In this document: positions 4,348-5,161 of the stretch, one piece after another
Layout: every line of letters begins with the position of its first letter
Position numbering within the stretch: position 1 is the stretch's first letter
Origin: Elusimicrobiales bacterium
Lineage (GTDB): Bacteria; Elusimicrobiota; Elusimicrobia; Elusimicrobiales; Elusimicrobiaceae
DNA length: 5,161 nucleotides
Direction: 5' to 3'
NCBI GenBank assembly: GCA_030540535.1
Contig: JAUNWB010000123.1
Coordinates: 1-5,161 of the forward strand
Notes under the pieces: model-generated
Seen by the model: only the letters and a program-made list of their open reading frames with translations
Database searches by the model: none
What the model was told of the DNA's origin: nothing
Made by a program: the position numbers and the translations under genes

Positions 4348-5161
4348 TTACAGTCCTAACAATTTTTTAAGTTTTCCGAAAAACGAGAGGTTTTTCGCTT
4401 CGTTCAGTTGTTTTTTGAACGCTTTAAATTCTTTGTTCATTTCCGGCAGTTTGCGCAGAATGGCCAGCTGCTGGAAGGCTTCTTTTTTAGGCATGGCGGG
4501 GTAGCCGAAATAGGTCTGCCCGGCGGGGATGGAACTCATTACGCCGGATTGCGCGCCCACCTGGGCCCGGTCGCCGATTTTCATATGCCCGGCGAGGCCC
4601 ACCTGCCCGGCCAGTACGACGCCGTTGCCGATATCCGTGGTGCCCGCCACGCCCACCTGCGCGCAGAGAATGCTGCTCATGCCGATGCGCACATTGTGGC
4701 CGATTTGGACGAGGTTGTCTATTTTTGTGTTGTCCCCGATGACGGTGGACGAAATTTTCGCGCGGTCGATACACGTGTTGGACTGGATTTCCACATCGTT
4801 GCCCAGCACCACGTTGCCGATTTGCGGGATTTTTTGGTGGCGTCCTTCATGGAAAGCAAATCCGAACCCGTCCGAGCCGATTTTGGCCCCGGCCTGCAGG
4901 ACGACGTAATCTTTCAGCACGCAGTCTTCGCGGATGACGACCTGCGGATAAATATAGCAGTTTTTGCCGACGGTAACGTCTTTGCCGATGTAGCACTGCG
5001 GGAAGATGACGGTGTTGTCGCCGACGGTCACGCCGTCTTCAATAACGGTATACGCTCCGACGGAAACGTTTTCGCCCAGCTTGGCGTTCGGGCTGATGAC
5101 GGCCGTGGGGTGGATGCCCGCGGTGTGTTTTTGGCGTTTGGCGTCCACATATTTCATTAAA
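4348..5161 (-). CDS. lpxD: UDP-3-O-acylglucosamine N-acyltransferase LpxD, missing its 5' end at the window edge
   Basis: LpxD adds the second 3-hydroxyacyl chain, to the 2-amino group of UDP-3-O-acyl-glucosamine, the third lipid A step, as a cytoplasmic trimer. The visible 269 or more residues are the hexapeptide-repeat beta-helix, starting at [16 protein letters not shown], followed by a C-terminal helical tail ([20 protein letters not shown] onward). QIGHNVRIG holds His154 (counted from the ATG at 5157), matching catalytic E. coli His239; AGHMKIG holds His191, matching His276. The uridine-binding N-terminal domain normal for LpxD (about 70-100 residues; the E. coli protein has 341) is absent from the window. 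The frame remains open through the last codon before the edge (TTA, Leu), and no ribosome site can be seen before the ATG at 5157. That methionine is therefore probably internal and the gene continues outside. A truly short LpxD starting at 5157 cannot be excluded. It is the first visible gene of the operon, 2 bp before lpxC. Confidence 0.94.
   Translation of the reverse strand, partial: LMKYVDAKRQKHTAGIHPTAVISPNAKLGENVSVGAYTVIEDGVTVGDNTVIFPQCYIGKDVTVGKNCYIYPQVVIREDCVLKDYVVLQAGAKIGSDGFGFAFHEGRHQKIPQIGNVVLGNDVEIQSNTCIDRAKISSTVIGDNTKIDNLVQIGHNVRIGMSSILCAQVGVAGTTDIGNGVVLAGQVGLAGHMKIGDRAQVGAQSGVMSSIPAGQTYFGYPAMPKKEAFQQLAILRKLPEMNKEFKAFKKQLNEAKNLSFFGKLKKLLGL

Noticed and set aside
5155..5157. ATG as the true start of lpxD
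   Set aside because: The frame stays open to the window edge, and a start here would lack the normal N-terminal uridine-binding domain, so it is treated as internal. This cannot be settled inside the window.
4408..5160. Long open frame of 250 codons on the plus strand
   Set aside because: It lies exactly antisense to lpxD, whose frame has clear hexapeptide repeats and active-site histidines. The plus-strand translation has no family signature and reflects the codon bias of the GC-rich opposite strand.

Overview
This window looks like the chromosome of a Gram-negative (diderm) bacterium. It holds one end of a peptidoglycan precursor gene, a lone type IV pilin-like gene, and most of an operon for the early steps of lipid A synthesis. 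The pilin N-terminus (GFTLIELLVVVLIIGIL, then ALPQYQVAVDKAR) and its cysteine-rich body resemble the many pseudopilin-type proteins of Elusimicrobiota. That taxon is a tentative inference from protein style, because the window has no rRNA or other marker gene.

Layout. Positions 1-373 (+) are the 3' end of murD, closed by a strong rho-independent terminator (394-426). Positions 427-718 hold no convincing protein gene. Their core (about 502-574) can fold into consecutive GC-rich hairpins, and a terminator-like hairpin followed by twelve T residues ends at 677, so a structured non-coding RNA is possible. A 12-bp palindrome then overlaps a Shine-Dalgarno sequence directly before a pilin gene (719-1360, +). 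About 129 bp in the leader-peptide part of this gene look like an inserted MITE-like inverted-repeat element. Removing it restores a normal short prepilin leader in frame.

Positions 1429-5161 lie on the minus strand and form one compact operon transcribed lpxD-lpxC-fabZ-lpxA-lpxI. Its genes overlap by 4 to 14 bp or are separated by 2 bp, and a rho-independent terminator (1380-1411) ends it, convergent with the pilin gene. LpxA, LpxC and LpxD carry out the first three committed steps of lipid A assembly. LpxI removes UMP to make lipid X. FabZ supplies the fatty acid elongation cycle that makes the 3-hydroxyacyl-ACP used by LpxA and LpxD. The lpxD gene runs off the right edge, so the operon promoter is not visible.

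The lipid A operon and murD are ordinary housekeeping genes. The less ordinary parts are the pilin leader insertion and the structured, protein-free stretch upstream of it. No complete new multi-gene system is visible here.
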